From Pseudogracilibacillus auburnensis (GTDB lineage Bacteria; Bacillota; Bacilli; Bacillales; Amphibacillaceae): a stretch of DNA of 64,000 nt. Where the stretch lies: assembly GCF_003201975.1 (NCBI RefSeq), contig NZ_QJJQ01000003.1, positions 248,001-312,000 on the forward strand, written 5' to 3'. This document shows positions 44,676-52,504 of this stretch, one piece after another; the stretch's first letter is position 1, and each line of letters begins with the position of its first letter. The position numbers were made by a program, and so were the translations under genes. The notes under the pieces are model-generated. The model saw nothing but the letters and a program-made list of their open reading frames with translations. It was not told where the DNA came from and searched no databases.

Positions 44676-45843
44676 CTGCAAGTTGTTTTAGCCGGTTACT
44701 AAAAGCTGTCACGGTTTTGTCATTCACTTTTTCAATTGAATGGGCATATACACGATAAATCATTTCCAATGAATTACCTAGACGATCTGCTACATCTGTT
44801 GGTGGGATTAATTCATCAATTAATATTGTAGCATGAGTGTGACGTAATCCGTGTGGAGTTATTCTTTTTAATTTAATACCCTCATTTTCCATTCTTTGAT
44901 ATATTCCTGCAAAACAGTGATTTAAAAAAGATTGATTTACATTCTGGGATAAGTGAGAAATAAATACGTAATCGTCGCTATTTAAATGTTTACCATATCT
45001 CAACATTGTCTCAATACACCATTTTTTATAATGCTCTAAATTATTTATCACTATTGGATCTACATCAATGGTGCGTATGCTTTTTTTGGTCTTTGGTTTT
45101 CTTTCGCCCTTGTTATCTCTAGTCCTTTCAACGGCGATTGTATTCTTTTTAAAATCGATGTTTTTCCATTTAAGACCCAAAGCTTCTCCTCGTCTTAAAC
45201 CACTGTATGCAAGTAATAAAATCATAGAATGACTTGTTATACTGCTGTATTTTTTAGCCCTGGTTAAAAAAAGATTTAATTCACTAGGGTCGAGAAAATT
45301 ATCAAGGATGTCATCTCGATCTATTTTTATTTTTGTGAATCGGTTGCGTAAAATGATCTCTTCATTGACAGCAGCATTGATAGCCGTTTTGAATATGGTA
45401 TGATAATTAAACATAGTACTTGGTTCAAAACCTTTATCTAAAAGTTTATTAATAAATTCTCTTTCATAAGTACTCGCTGTCAATGTACTTAATTTATATC
45501 TGCCTAGGAGGGGCTTAATATGGTTTTTAATTAATGCTTTACGTTTCGGCCTAGTTGTCGCCCTTTCCCAGTATCTATTTTTCGTTTCGTACCAAATATC
45601 AAACCATTGTCCAACAGTCATTTGACTATGTTCAATATGTTTTAACTGACCATTTAATATAGCAGCCTTCACCTTCAATAAAGCATTAAGGGCTGCTTTT
45701 CCTGTTGCAAAGCTACTTTTTTTCTTTTCTCGTCTTCTACCTAAGCTGTCGTAATATTTATGACGGTACATAAAAAGTTTTACACCGTTTTTTAAAAAAT
45801 AATAATAAATCTCTTCATCAATATCCGATTTGTGTAATTTCAT
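44671..45843 (-). CDS. int: Phage tyrosine integrase
   Basis: 390 residues with an N-terminal AP2-like arm-binding domain (YYDSLGRRREKKKSSFATGK), a SAM-like core-binding domain (about 70-150) and a catalytic domain. The catalytic set is visible: Arg in YSGLRRGEALGLKW, His-x-x-Arg in TPHGLRHTHATI, and Tyr in MIYRVYAHS. Reads toward recU, placing its 3' end beside the putative att core. ATG after AAAGGATGGATAAAA. Confidence 0.93.
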   Translation of the reverse strand: MKLHKSDIDEEIYYYFLKNGVKLFMYRHKYYDSLGRRREKKKSSFATGKAALNALLKVKAAILNGQLKHIEHSQMTVGQWFDIWYETKNRYWERATTRPKRKALIKNHIKPLLGRYKLSTLTASTYEREFINKLLDKGFEPSTMFNYHTIFKTAINAAVNEEIILRNRFTKIKIDRDDILDNFLDPSELNLFLTRAKKYSSITSHSMILLLAYSGLRRGEALGLKWKNIDFKKNTIAVERTRDNKGERKPKTKKSIRTIDVDPIVINNLEHYKKWCIETMLRYGKHLNSDDYVFISHLSQNVNQSFLNHCFAGIYQRMENEGIKLKRITPHGLRHTHATILIDELIPPTDVADRLGNSLEMIYRVYAHSIEKVNDKTVTAFSNRLKQLAE

Positions 45844-45861
45844 TTTTATCCATCCTTTTTT

Positions 45862-45877
45862 TGCGTGGACAGACGCT
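45862..45877. repeat. 16-bp phage repeat TGCGTGGACAGACGCT, copy 1
   Basis: Located just upstream of the integrase start. An identical copy is at 51081-51096. The ends (GCGT / ACGC) are complementary, so it may be a protein binding site. A related sequence lies near the candidate cos region at 62793-62815. Confidence 0.6.
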
Positions 45878-45922
45878 TTCTACAAGGATAGGATTTACGT
45901 ATTTCCTCCTTTACAGAAACAA

Positions 45923-46435
45923 TCAATTAAGACCATTATAAACAAGTGGTCTTTCAGCCACAAGATTTGAGTTGTTTTGTATTCTATTTTTAATTTGTTG
46001 TAATCGTTTTGCGCATAAAGCTTTTGTTACTTGAAATTCGTTAGAAAGAACATGTATTAGATAATCACATGTAAGGTCATACTGTTTAATTATGAAATAG
46101 GGGAGGGCGGCATACATCATAAAATTATCTGCTTCCCATTCAAGCATTTGACGAAAAGGTTCATTCATTTTTGATTGATGACCGACATGGAAAATGACGT
46201 GACATAATTCATGAAAAAATTGTTCGCGTTGTTTTACAGGACTTGATCGTGAATCAATACAGATAAATCTCTTTTTATTGTAAATATCGTATCTTGGCTC
46301 CATCGGCATCTTCCAAACAATTACGTTATAAATGCTGGACAATTTGTCCAAATCAATATCACTAGCAGAAGCAATATTGTGTTTTACATATTCTTTCGTG
46401 ATCCATTTCTCCATTCTAGTTAGATTGTAAAACAT
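45923..46435 (-). CDS. ImmA/IrrE-family metallopeptidase
   Basis: 170 residues with the zinc motif HELCH at residues 75-79 and the following E in LEWEADNFMMYAALP. The family includes ImmA of ICEBs1, which cleaves the element's repressor ImmR after DNA damage. Here the likely target is the repressor at 49649-50044, though the cargo operon separates them. Two LexA-like palindromes lie directly upstream. ATG after AGGGGGTCTTTT. Confidence 0.85.
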   Translation of the reverse strand: MFYNLTRMEKWITKEYVKHNIASASDIDLDKLSSIYNVIVWKMPMEPRYDIYNKKRFICIDSRSSPVKQREQFFHELCHVIFHVGHQSKMNEPFRQMLEWEADNFMMYAALPYFIIKQYDLTCDYLIHVLSNEFQVTKALCAKRLQQIKNRIQNNSNLVAERPLVYNGLN

Positions 46436-46448
46436 AAAAGACCCCCTA

Positions 46449-46489
46449 AAAACGTATGTTTCATTTATTGTAACAGAAACGTACGTTCT
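46449..46489 (-). promoter_or_regulatory. Two LexA-like boxes upstream of the ImmA-type gene
   Basis: AAAACGTATGTTTC (46449-46462) and GAAACGTACGTTCT (46476-46489) match 12 and 11 of 14 positions of the Bacillus LexA consensus CGAACRNRYGTTYC. Their centres are 27 bp apart and they overlap the expected promoter, with TACAAT between them on the minus strand. This would make the protease SOS-inducible. Confidence 0.5.
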
Positions 46490-46630
46490 TTTTAAGGGGA
46501 AATAAAAGAGATATACAAAAAAACGTATACCTGTTAAGAGGATGTGTTTTTATGATGAGACTCTAATATAATTTTACTTAATTCTAGTCAATTAGCTACT
46601 TTATGATATAATAAATCTAAGAAAGCCCGC

Positions 46631-46789
46631 TCATTTTATTACCTTTATTTCAAATCCTTCTGCAATTAGTTCATCTGCTTTTATTTCTTTTGAACTATGA
46701 CCGCTTATTTCATCAATGTTTATATCTAGTTTTTCAACAATTAAATTATCTGTATTTTCACTTACAGTGCTTCTTACTACCACCAACAT
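46631..46789 (-). CDS. Small acidic protein of the cargo operon
   Basis: 52 residues starting MLVVVRSTVSENTDN and ending EGFEIKVIK; acidic and without a membrane segment. It begins 16 bases after the stop of the 483-residue membrane protein on the same strand, so it may be translated from the same mRNA. The ribosome binding site is poor and the length is short, so it may not be real. Composition looks protein-like rather than random. Confidence 0.4.
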   Translation of the reverse strand: MLVVVRSTVSENTDNLIVEKLDINIDEISGHSSKEIKADELIAEGFEIKVIK

Positions 46790-46804
46790 TCTAGCAGAAA
46801 AGTA

Positions 46805-48256
46805 TCAACTAAATAATTTTGATATAAGTTTGATTACCGACATAAAAAAACTCGGGTAATAGGTTGCAATATAAGAAGCGGAGAATATTGTTATCAATTC
46901 TAAAATCCATACTGTTGTATACAGATTACGATCAGTCTTTACATTCTTTTCTAAGGTATCTATATAATCAATTGAGAAAAGTTTTTTAATATCATCTTTT
47001 GAAAAAAGATGTTGGTAAATTTCTTTTTGTTTATTATAATAACCAATTGATCTGTCCAAGTTACGATTTACTTGACGATGAGATAAGGCTAAAGATACAC
47101 CAGAAATTATAGTAAATAAAATTACTAATAAAAAGTTTGATTCATTAAATATTGATGTTTCTCCCGCAGCCAAATTATTATAAACAACTAACGAAATAAA
47201 AAAACCAATTAACAGGGTTGAGTTAGTTTTTAGTGAATTAGTAAATGAAGATGTAATTTCGTTTTGCCTAAATGTCATATCTGATATTATTTCTGCAACC
47301 TTATTTGTAGCTTCTATATATTTGTCTACATTTTCTTTAAGATAAATCTTATACATACTTTGTAAGTTTGACATAATATTTTCTGTCTCAATATGAAAAC
47401 AATTATCTTCAAATGAAATGTTCTTTGCTAACTGAATTCTGGCTAATTCCAATTTATCTTGGATATTTTCATTATTCTCATTTTCATAAACCCATCGATA
47501 CACTTTATATAATTCATCAATTACTTTAAAAGAGGAAAAAGATAATTCTCCGAAGTCGAAATGAGATCGAAGTGTGTACGTATTATTTATTTTAAGAGTA
47601 ATTTTGTTTTTTTCTAATTCTATAAAATCGGATAGGTAAAAGAGTGATAATAATCCTTGTAATTGTTTTAGAAATTTAAAGATTCTGATTGTATCATAAT
47701 TTTCCCCTGATAAATCTTTATAGTTCAAATCAAAATCATTTGGCAATAAAGAGTGTGATGGAAATCCGAATGCATTTACAGCATCTCCCATTTGTGAGAT
47801 ATATTTTTCTCGGTTAATTTTGCTTTTTGCGTCACTAAAAAGAGTGCTATGAAACTGATTCTTTGCTTCCGCAATATACAAACTTTCGGGAGGAGTTTTT
47901 GTGAATGTATTAAAATTGTTTAATATGTGCTTAAATTCAAGTTCATCAATATGTTCAAGAAACTTCTCAGCTGAGTAAATTGAAAAATTGTTTTTCTTTA
48001 TAGTTACTTTCAACCGAAACTCTTCACTATCCTCATCTATATTTGTAGACAATGAAGTAAAGTCAAATGAATCTATATTAGATTCATTGTATACAGTATC
48101 AGCTAAAGAATAATCGTAAATTTCTATGTTAATTAAATCCTTCTCGTGTTTCGTATTTAAAAAAACTTCAATTACATTCTGCATATTTAGTAATTCTAGT
48201 TTTGTTTTAAAATTCATGGAATAATTAAATTCGTTAAAATTTTCTATTATGCTCAC
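46805..48256 (-). CDS. Membrane-anchored protein of unknown function (cargo operon)
   Basis: 483 residues from the GTG after AAAGGAGGGGTTAT. Residues 1-340 are soluble and predicted cytoplasmic, with no motif I recognise. Three membrane segments follow at about 346-363, 375-392 and 448-467. Between the second and third is a basic, helical cytoplasmic stretch (RQVNRNLDRSIGYYNKQKEI). It is co-oriented with the 397-residue gene upstream, 36 bases apart. Position in the lysogeny module suggests expression in the lysogen. A defence or superinfection-exclusion role is inference from location and architecture only. Confidence 0.75.
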   Translation of the reverse strand: MSIIENFNEFNYSMNFKTKLELLNMQNVIEVFLNTKHEKDLINIEIYDYSLADTVYNESNIDSFDFTSLSTNIDEDSEEFRLKVTIKKNNFSIYSAEKFLEHIDELEFKHILNNFNTFTKTPPESLYIAEAKNQFHSTLFSDAKSKINREKYISQMGDAVNAFGFPSHSLLPNDFDLNYKDLSGENYDTIRIFKFLKQLQGLLSLFYLSDFIELEKNKITLKINNTYTLRSHFDFGELSFSSFKVIDELYKVYRWVYENENNENIQDKLELARIQLAKNISFEDNCFHIETENIMSNLQSMYKIYLKENVDKYIEATNKVAEIISDMTFRQNEITSSFTNSLKTNSTLLIGFFISLVVYNNLAAGETSIFNESNFLLVILFTIISGVSLALSHRQVNRNLDRSIGYYNKQKEIYQHLFSKDDIKKLFSIDYIDTLEKNVKTDRNLYTTVWILELITIFSASYIATYYPSFFMSVIKLISKLFS

Positions 48257-48292
48257 ATAACCCCTCCTTTCTATCAAATTATTATTGAAAAA

Positions 48293-49486
48293 TTAACTTT
48301 TTATAGTTTCTCTATTAATAAACTTAATATAGGCTTCATTTTCTTTACTATCGACTTTTATTTTTATAAAAGGATTGCCAAATTCATCTACTTCACTGCT
48401 AATTATATCATTTAAATCATCTGAGTGCTTATTGACTCGAATATCAATTTTGTCCGATATTTTAATAGTCTGTTTTGCCTTATCTTCCACAACTTTTGGT
48501 ATAATAGAAAAGTTATTATCGAATTTAACGGAATCCTTTAGCTTAACAGCTTTATTATGTAATGATTGCATGTCAAGATTAGAACACGCAGGAGCATAAG
48601 ATGGACTGAATACTGATTCTACCATTCTTTCAAAGTCGAAGGCTTCATTATTTAAGAAATATGAATTTAACGCATTTGTTAAATGATTAACATCTGCAGC
48701 TCTTTGAGGAGTTTTGTCTTTGCTACGATTTAAATTATTAATTATTTTCCTCACTTCATTATAAGCAGATAAAGTATTTTTTTCATCGTCGTTTACTTCT
48801 GTTGCTTCTAAAAAATTTTTTGACCAGTATACTGCAATAGTATTATTTGTGTCAGAAATTATAACTCGTTCTATATCTAAAATTGCTTCTTCATTTTTAT
48901 CGACTTGATAAGATATGTAGATACTAGCGGTTTTCCAGCTTTTATCAGATTTTTTCTTATCATCAGATTTGTGAGGTAAACCCTGAATTAATCTAAATAT
49001 CTTATTAGATGAATCAGATTCGGAATGTAAAAATTCACTTTTTTCAATTTTTGCTATAAAAAAATGAAATCTACCTTCCTCTTCATTGTCATCTTCAAGT
49101 TTACTTAGAACATAAAAGAGATTGCTTGGGGCAGGAGTATTTAACTGTGATTTTTTTTCTATTACATCTTTCTCCTCACGAGCATAACGTTTAGAAATAG
49201 TTAATAGTTTTTCATTAATACGTTCGTCTAAAAAGGATTCATCGATATACAATTTTAGAATTTTTTTGATTTGGGAAATGACCTCTGCGTCTTCGGACTC
49301 AAAATAGTAATCTCTAACTTTGGTTAACTCATCAGCCTCTTGTATCGTGCTATCAGCGAATTCAATAACATCTCGAATGTCACTGTTTGTTTGTTCGTCT
49401 GAACCCAATTTATCATGGAAAAAAATGGGCGTAGTTTTATCTTCCTCATGAGAAATATCGAATAAACTGTAAAATAGAACTTTCAT
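48293..49486 (-). CDS. Possible nucleoid-associated (NA37-like) protein, cargo operon
   Basis: 397 residues from the ATG after AAAGGAGTTGCGTTAACT. Soluble and acidic. The middle third has the pattern SNLFYVLSKL, FHFFIAKIEKSEF, IAVYWSKNFLEATEVND and TLSAYNEVRKIINN. This recalls NdpA/YejK (NA37) nucleoid proteins, in which a beta-rich core is followed by a helix with a WxxxFL-like motif. I would not call it certain. It heads an operon with the membrane protein at 46805-48256. A soluble DNA-associated protein with a membrane partner recalls the Kiwa defence layout, but homology to Kiwa is not shown. Confidence 0.65.
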   Translation of the reverse strand: MKVLFYSLFDISHEEDKTTPIFFHDKLGSDEQTNSDIRDVIEFADSTIQEADELTKVRDYYFESEDAEVISQIKKILKLYIDESFLDERINEKLLTISKRYAREEKDVIEKKSQLNTPAPSNLFYVLSKLEDDNEEEGRFHFFIAKIEKSEFLHSESDSSNKIFRLIQGLPHKSDDKKKSDKSWKTASIYISYQVDKNEEAILDIERVIISDTNNTIAVYWSKNFLEATEVNDDEKNTLSAYNEVRKIINNLNRSKDKTPQRAADVNHLTNALNSYFLNNEAFDFERMVESVFSPSYAPACSNLDMQSLHNKAVKLKDSVKFDNNFSIIPKVVEDKAKQTIKISDKIDIRVNKHSDDLNDIISSEVDEFGNPFIKIKVDSKENEAYIKFINRETIKS

Positions 49487-49579
49487 AGTTAACGCAACTC
49501 CTTTATTTTTTAATGTTAAATTATTCACTAAGTTGAGTAGTCAAATCTTCAGGTTTCAAAAGTACTATATCATGATTAT

Positions 49580-49615
49580 AGAAAACCACACCAAAATAAA
49601 TTCTTGGTGTGGTTA
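49580..49615 (-). terminator. Terminator after the repressor gene
   Basis: AACCACACCAA (49584-49594) and TTGGTGTGGTT (49604-49614) form a perfect 11-bp stem. On the minus strand it is followed by TTTTC. It separates the repressor from the cargo operon, which therefore probably has its own promoter. Confidence 0.65.
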
Positions 49616-49648
49616 GTCTTGATGTTAGTTAATTATGTTTAGGTTATT

Positions 49649-50044
49649 TTATGATTTAGAGCTATCTTTTTTATTTTTCGCTCTGCTTGTTATAAATTCA
49701 AAATATTCCTCTAGTTGCTTTATTTCTTCTGGTCCCATTGCTTTCCATTTCTCTATGTCAAAAAATCCCGATTGATCGATGTCGTATTCTTTAATAAGTC
49801 GATTGATTTCGTCCATTGGATTGAATTCGCTATTCGGTGGATTTGGATTATCCGTTCGGCCTAAGAGGTAGTCAACGCTAACTTCAAAGTAATTAGCAAG
49901 GCGCTGAAGTGTTTCAGTGTCAGGACTTCTATTTCCATTTTCATATCCGGATATTGAAACTTTAGTTACATTAACTTTTTTACCTAACTTTTCTTGCGTT
50001 ATTCGTTTATCACTTCTCAATTTTTTTAATCGGTCTCCTAGCAC
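49649..50044 (-). CDS. Phage repressor, XRE family (CI-like)
   Basis: 131 residues from the GTG after CGAGGTGTTAATA. The N-terminal helix-turn-helix is clear (LRSDKRITQEKLGKKVNVTK, then GYENGNRSPDTETLQRLANYFEVSVDYLLG). The C-terminal half is acidic and helical, without a LexA-type protease domain. It is therefore more like ImmR-type repressors that are removed by an ImmA protease. Transcribed divergently from the Cro-like gene across a region with repeated operators. Confidence 0.88.
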   Translation of the reverse strand: MLGDRLKKLRSDKRITQEKLGKKVNVTKVSISGYENGNRSPDTETLQRLANYFEVSVDYLLGRTDNPNPPNSEFNPMDEINRLIKEYDIDQSGFFDIEKWKAMGPEEIKQLEEYFEFITSRAKNKKDSSKS

Positions 50045-50069
50045 TATTAACACCTCGTTTCCTATTTAT

Positions 50070-50198
50070 ATTATAAGTTAACTATTAGGTAACTCAAAGG
50101 ATATAACTGTAAAATTAACTAAATAGAAACTTATTTTAAAAAAACACTTGACAAGTTAACTACCAGTGAACTATACTGTAATTAACCTCAAGTTAACA
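50070..50198. promoter_or_regulatory. Phage switch: divergent promoters with repeated operators
   Basis: Rightward promoter: TTGACA (50148-50153), 18 bp, TATACT (50172-50177). Leftward promoter: TATAAT on the minus strand at 50075-50070. Pairs of AGTTAACT-like octamers with starts 11 bp apart occur at 50076/50087, 50113/50124 (weaker), 50154/50165 and 50180/50191. One pair fills the spacer of the rightward promoter; another abuts the leftward -10. These are very likely the repressor and Cro operators. Confidence 0.75.
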
Positions 50199-50213
50199 AA
50201 AGGGAGTGAAATT

Positions 50214-50462
50214 ATGGTATTAGAAAAATTAAAATTAATTCGTGAAAAAGCAGGATTAACATATCAAGAGGTCGCTGACAAAGTCGGAATATCAAAGGAA
50301 TACTACTGGATGATTGAAAATGGTAAACGAAAACTAAGCTATGAACTAGCTGTAAAAATAGCTAAAGTTTTTAATGCTAAACCCGACGATATTTTTTTTA
50401 ATATCGAGTTAACTACAAGTGAACTAAATAGGGGCCTTAATACAAACCATGTGGTTAACTAA
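50214..50462 (+). CDS. Cro-like XRE-family regulator
   Basis: 82 residues; a single helix-turn-helix (LIREKAGLTYQEVADKVGIS, then YYWMIENGKRKLSYELAVKIAKVFN). ATG after AAAGGGAGTGAAATT. First gene of the rightward early operon, so the probable antagonist of the repressor. Its 3' end contains another operator pair, which would allow feedback or roadblock control. Confidence 0.85.
   Translation: MVLEKLKLIREKAGLTYQEVADKVGISKEYYWMIENGKRKLSYELAVKIAKVFNAKPDDIFFNIELTTSELNRGLNTNHVVN
50407..50425. promoter_or_regulatory. Intragenic operator in the Cro-like gene
   Basis: AGTTAACT (50407-50414) and AGTGAACT (50418-50425) separated by ACA, almost identical to the operator in the rightward promoter. A further GGTTAACT is at 50453-50460. 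Confidence 0.6.
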
Positions 50463-50522
50463 ATTGTAAATCTTAATCGATGGGCAGTCTATTCCAATTT
50501 GGAATAAGGGGAGGTGAGAGGG

Positions 50523-50708
50523 ATGAACATGGAAAAAAAAGAAGTCGCAACAAAAGTTACGACTAAAACAGATAGAGAAAACATGCTTAAAAAAAGCATT
50601 TATGATCTACTTTCTGCTAACGATTTCACATATCGTGATGCAAAAAAACTTTTAATGGATATGCATGTAGAAATGACACCTATTGCACTGGATAGAAAAA
50701 TGGATTAA
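50523..50708 (+). CDS. Hypothetical early phage protein
   Basis: 61 residues, starting MNMEKKEVATKVTT. Basic and helical; DLLSANDFTYRDAKKLLMDM may form a small helix-turn-helix-like pair. I do not recognise the family. ATG after GGGGAGGTGAGAGGG. Lies in the early operon directly after the Cro-like gene. Confidence 0.6.
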   Translation: MNMEKKEVATKVTTKTDRENMLKKSIYDLLSANDFTYRDAKKLLMDMHVEMTPIALDRKMD

Positions 50709-50800
50709 TTAGATTTATTTAATGTTTTTTTATCTCAGCTAGTTCATGGGGCATTTTACCATAAGGGATTATGTAAACTAAGAGAATTGGGGGTGAGCAT

Positions 50801-51073
50801 ATGTCTTTGGCTCAAATTCATGTAGACGTTGATCAAAAAGAAGTTCGCAAGTATATCAATAACAAATTAGACGAAATTTTGCATGAAACATTATTCACCT
50901 GGGACGTAAATGAAATGATTAAACAAACTTGCATGAGTAAATCTTTCCTGGAAGAGGAGTTCCTTCATGATCCACGAATGAGAATTTTGGAACGTAGGAA
51001 AGAAAAGGGTAAACGTTACTGGTTTTATAAAGAAAGTTTGGAAGTTATGAAGCAAATCATGGAAGAGTGGTAA
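50801..51073 (+). CDS. DUF771-type phage protein
   Basis: 90 residues. The C-terminal two thirds, TFTWDV-like ([20 protein letters not shown]), [11 protein letters not shown] and [19 protein letters not shown], fits the DUF771 family of small excisionase-like early phage proteins. DNA binding is likely but not demonstrated. ATG after GGGGGTGAGCAT. Confidence 0.65.
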   Translation: MSLAQIHVDVDQKEVRKYINNKLDEILHETLFTWDVNEMIKQTCMSKSFLEEEFLHDPRMRILERRKEKGKRYWFYKESLEVMKQIMEEW

Positions 51074-51080
51074 AAAATAA

Positions 51081-51096
51081 TGCGTGGACAGACGCT
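51081..51096. repeat. 16-bp phage repeat TGCGTGGACAGACGCT, copy 2
   Basis: Identical to 45862-45877, in the 91-bp gap after the DUF771 gene. Conservation of both copies in non-coding phage DNA suggests a binding site. Confidence 0.6.
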
Positions 51097-51164
51097 AGAA
51101 AATTTTATGGATAGAAAAAAACAATTTTTTTAAACATTTTTCAATTTGTTGGAAGGAAAATTTG

Positions 51165-51263
51165 ATGAAAGAATTTAGTTTCATGCTGGGTTTGTTAAGA
51201 CTATTCGGTCTGTTAATTTTAATCATAATACTTATCGCGGGCATTTTAGCTGTAAGGGGGTGA
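51165..51263 (+). CDS. Small single-span membrane protein
   Basis: 32 residues: MKEFSFMLGLLRLFG then a hydrophobic run LLILIIILIAGILAV and RG. ATG after GGAAGGAAAATTTG. A one-segment membrane peptide of unknown role. The stop falls inside the ribosome site of the next gene. Confidence 0.55.
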   Translation: MKEFSFMLGLLRLFGLLILIIILIAGILAVRG

Positions 51264-51267
51264 TTGT

Positions 51268-51477
51268 TTGCTTAAAGTAAAAGGTTTCAAATTCGGTATT
51301 GGTGATGTAGTTGTTCCAGTAAATTTAAAAGGTAAGCCTAGTTTTCTAAAGGAAGTCATTGTCGATGACATTTGTGAAAAAGATTTTTTATATAGCGTAG
51401 TGGACCATGAAGGTGATTGTTGGCAAGTTAGCCCAATTGCACTTGAAAATGAATTTATTTTGTTGGAGGGAGCTTAA
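51268..51477 (+). CDS. Hypothetical phage protein
   Basis: 69 residues, TTG start after AAGGGGGTGATTG. Beta-rich pattern (KFGIGDVVVPVNLKGKPSFL, VVDHEGDCWQVSPIALE) resembles small SH3-like phage proteins. No family recognised. Confidence 0.6.
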   Translation: MLKVKGFKFGIGDVVVPVNLKGKPSFLKEVIVDDICEKDFLYSVVDHEGDCWQVSPIALENEFILLEGA

Positions 51478-51479
51478 TT

Positions 51480-51761
51480 ATGGCAGTTGAAATCGATTAT
51501 AAGGCTCTTGAAAAATTGGTACCGTCAGACTTAGTTGAAAAAATTAAAGAAAAAGTTGATTCTATCACCGAAGACCCATATCTATCAGACATACAGAAGT
51601 TTGAAATTCAAGACTGGGAGAATCACATAATGATAGGTATTTCTACTATAAGTTTGATCTATGTATATCAATATAACAAACGATACAAGGAATATGATAT
51701 AAAGCGTTTATCTATTGCCGACTATTGGTTTATTAAGGACATGTTGGAAGGAGGCAAATGA
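51480..51761 (+). CDS. Hypothetical phage protein
   Basis: 93 residues, soluble, helical N-terminus (KALEKLVPSDLVEKIKEKVD). ATG after TTGGAGGGAGCTTAATT, two bases beyond the preceding gene. Stop overlaps the next start (ATGA). Function unknown. Confidence 0.6.
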   Translation: MAVEIDYKALEKLVPSDLVEKIKEKVDSITEDPYLSDIQKFEIQDWENHIMIGISTISLIYVYQYNKRYKEYDIKRLSIADYWFIKDMLEGGK

Positions 51762-52012
51762 TGAAAAAATATGGCGGGATTTTGAGGGCTTGCAGAGAAA
51801 GAAAAGGGCTCACTCAAGAGGAACTCGCTCTCGAAATGAATGTGAATCAATCAGATATTAGTAAGTATGAAAGTGGTTCAAAAGAACCTACTTTATCAAT
51901 CGTACAAGCTTGGTTATCAAATACGCAAGCAACAGAAGTATTAGTAGCATTTATGTGTGGCGTCGATGGTCTGAATATTATGCAAAGCATTATGCAATTG
52001 TTAGGAGGTTGA
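51758..52012 (+). CDS. XRE-family helix-turn-helix protein
   Basis: 84 residues with a complete helix-turn-helix (LRACRERKGLTQEELALEMN, then SDISKYESGSKEPTLSIVQAWL). A second early regulator, distinct from the Cro-like protein. Two ATG codons are adjacent; the first overlaps the upstream stop. Ribosome site GGAGGCA. Confidence 0.8.
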   Translation: MMKKYGGILRACRERKGLTQEELALEMNVNQSDISKYESGSKEPTLSIVQAWLSNTQATEVLVAFMCGVDGLNIMQSIMQLLGG

Positions 52013-52014
52013 AA

Positions 52015-52176
52015 ATGCTTAATACAATTGGAAGTTTAGTTATTGCAGCATTCGCGGGAGCTTTTTATTTCGGAGAAGACAATAAAATTTTAGCTGCAGG
52101 TTGCATCATTCTTGCTTTTCTATTTGCAGTTGGATATTTCGATCCTGATAAAGAACATAAAAAAAGTGTTAAGTAG
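52015..52176 (+). CDS. Small two-span membrane protein
   Basis: 53 residues with two hydrophobic segments (about 5-20 and 25-42) and a charged tail (DPDKEHKKSVK). ATG after TTAGGAGGTTGAAA, a strong site. Unknown function. Confidence 0.65.
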   Translation: MLNTIGSLVIAAFAGAFYFGEDNKILAAGCIILAFLFAVGYFDPDKEHKKSVK

Positions 52177-52259
52177 CCGACCAAAGCATTACCTAACACG
52201 TGTATCTTTATATTTTTATTATACATCAATCCAGCCATTTTTACCACTGGAGGTTCGTG

Positions 52260-52487
52260 ATGGAACAAACACATATTTATGATTATTTAGGAGCAATAGA
52301 AGATCCTATTTTTAATAAAATATCAAATTTAGAAGTTGGAAAAGTAGTTGATCTAGGAGGTGTGACGGTTTTATTAAATCAATTTGGATTGTACGAAGTG
52401 GAAACGGGTATTTCTCATGATTGTTTTCGTTCGAAAAAGCAAGTGTATGAAGGCGTTTCAAAGTATTTCAGTTTAATAATTTGGTAG
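52260..52487 (+). CDS. Hypothetical phage protein
   Basis: 75 residues starting MEQTHIYDYLGAIEDPIF; soluble, ending KYFSLIIW. ATG after TGGAGGTTCGTG. No family recognised. Upstream reading into the gap lacks a better start. Confidence 0.6.
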   Translation: MEQTHIYDYLGAIEDPIFNKISNLEVGKVVDLGGVTVLLNQFGLYEVETGISHDCFRSKKQVYEGVSKYFSLIIW

Positions 52488-52504
52488 TTTAGGAGGGATA
52501 GCAG

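Noticed and set aside
46500-46630. Tiny frame after AAGAGGATGTG between immA and the 52-residue gene
   Set aside because: Only four codons long; nothing else protein-like in the stretch.
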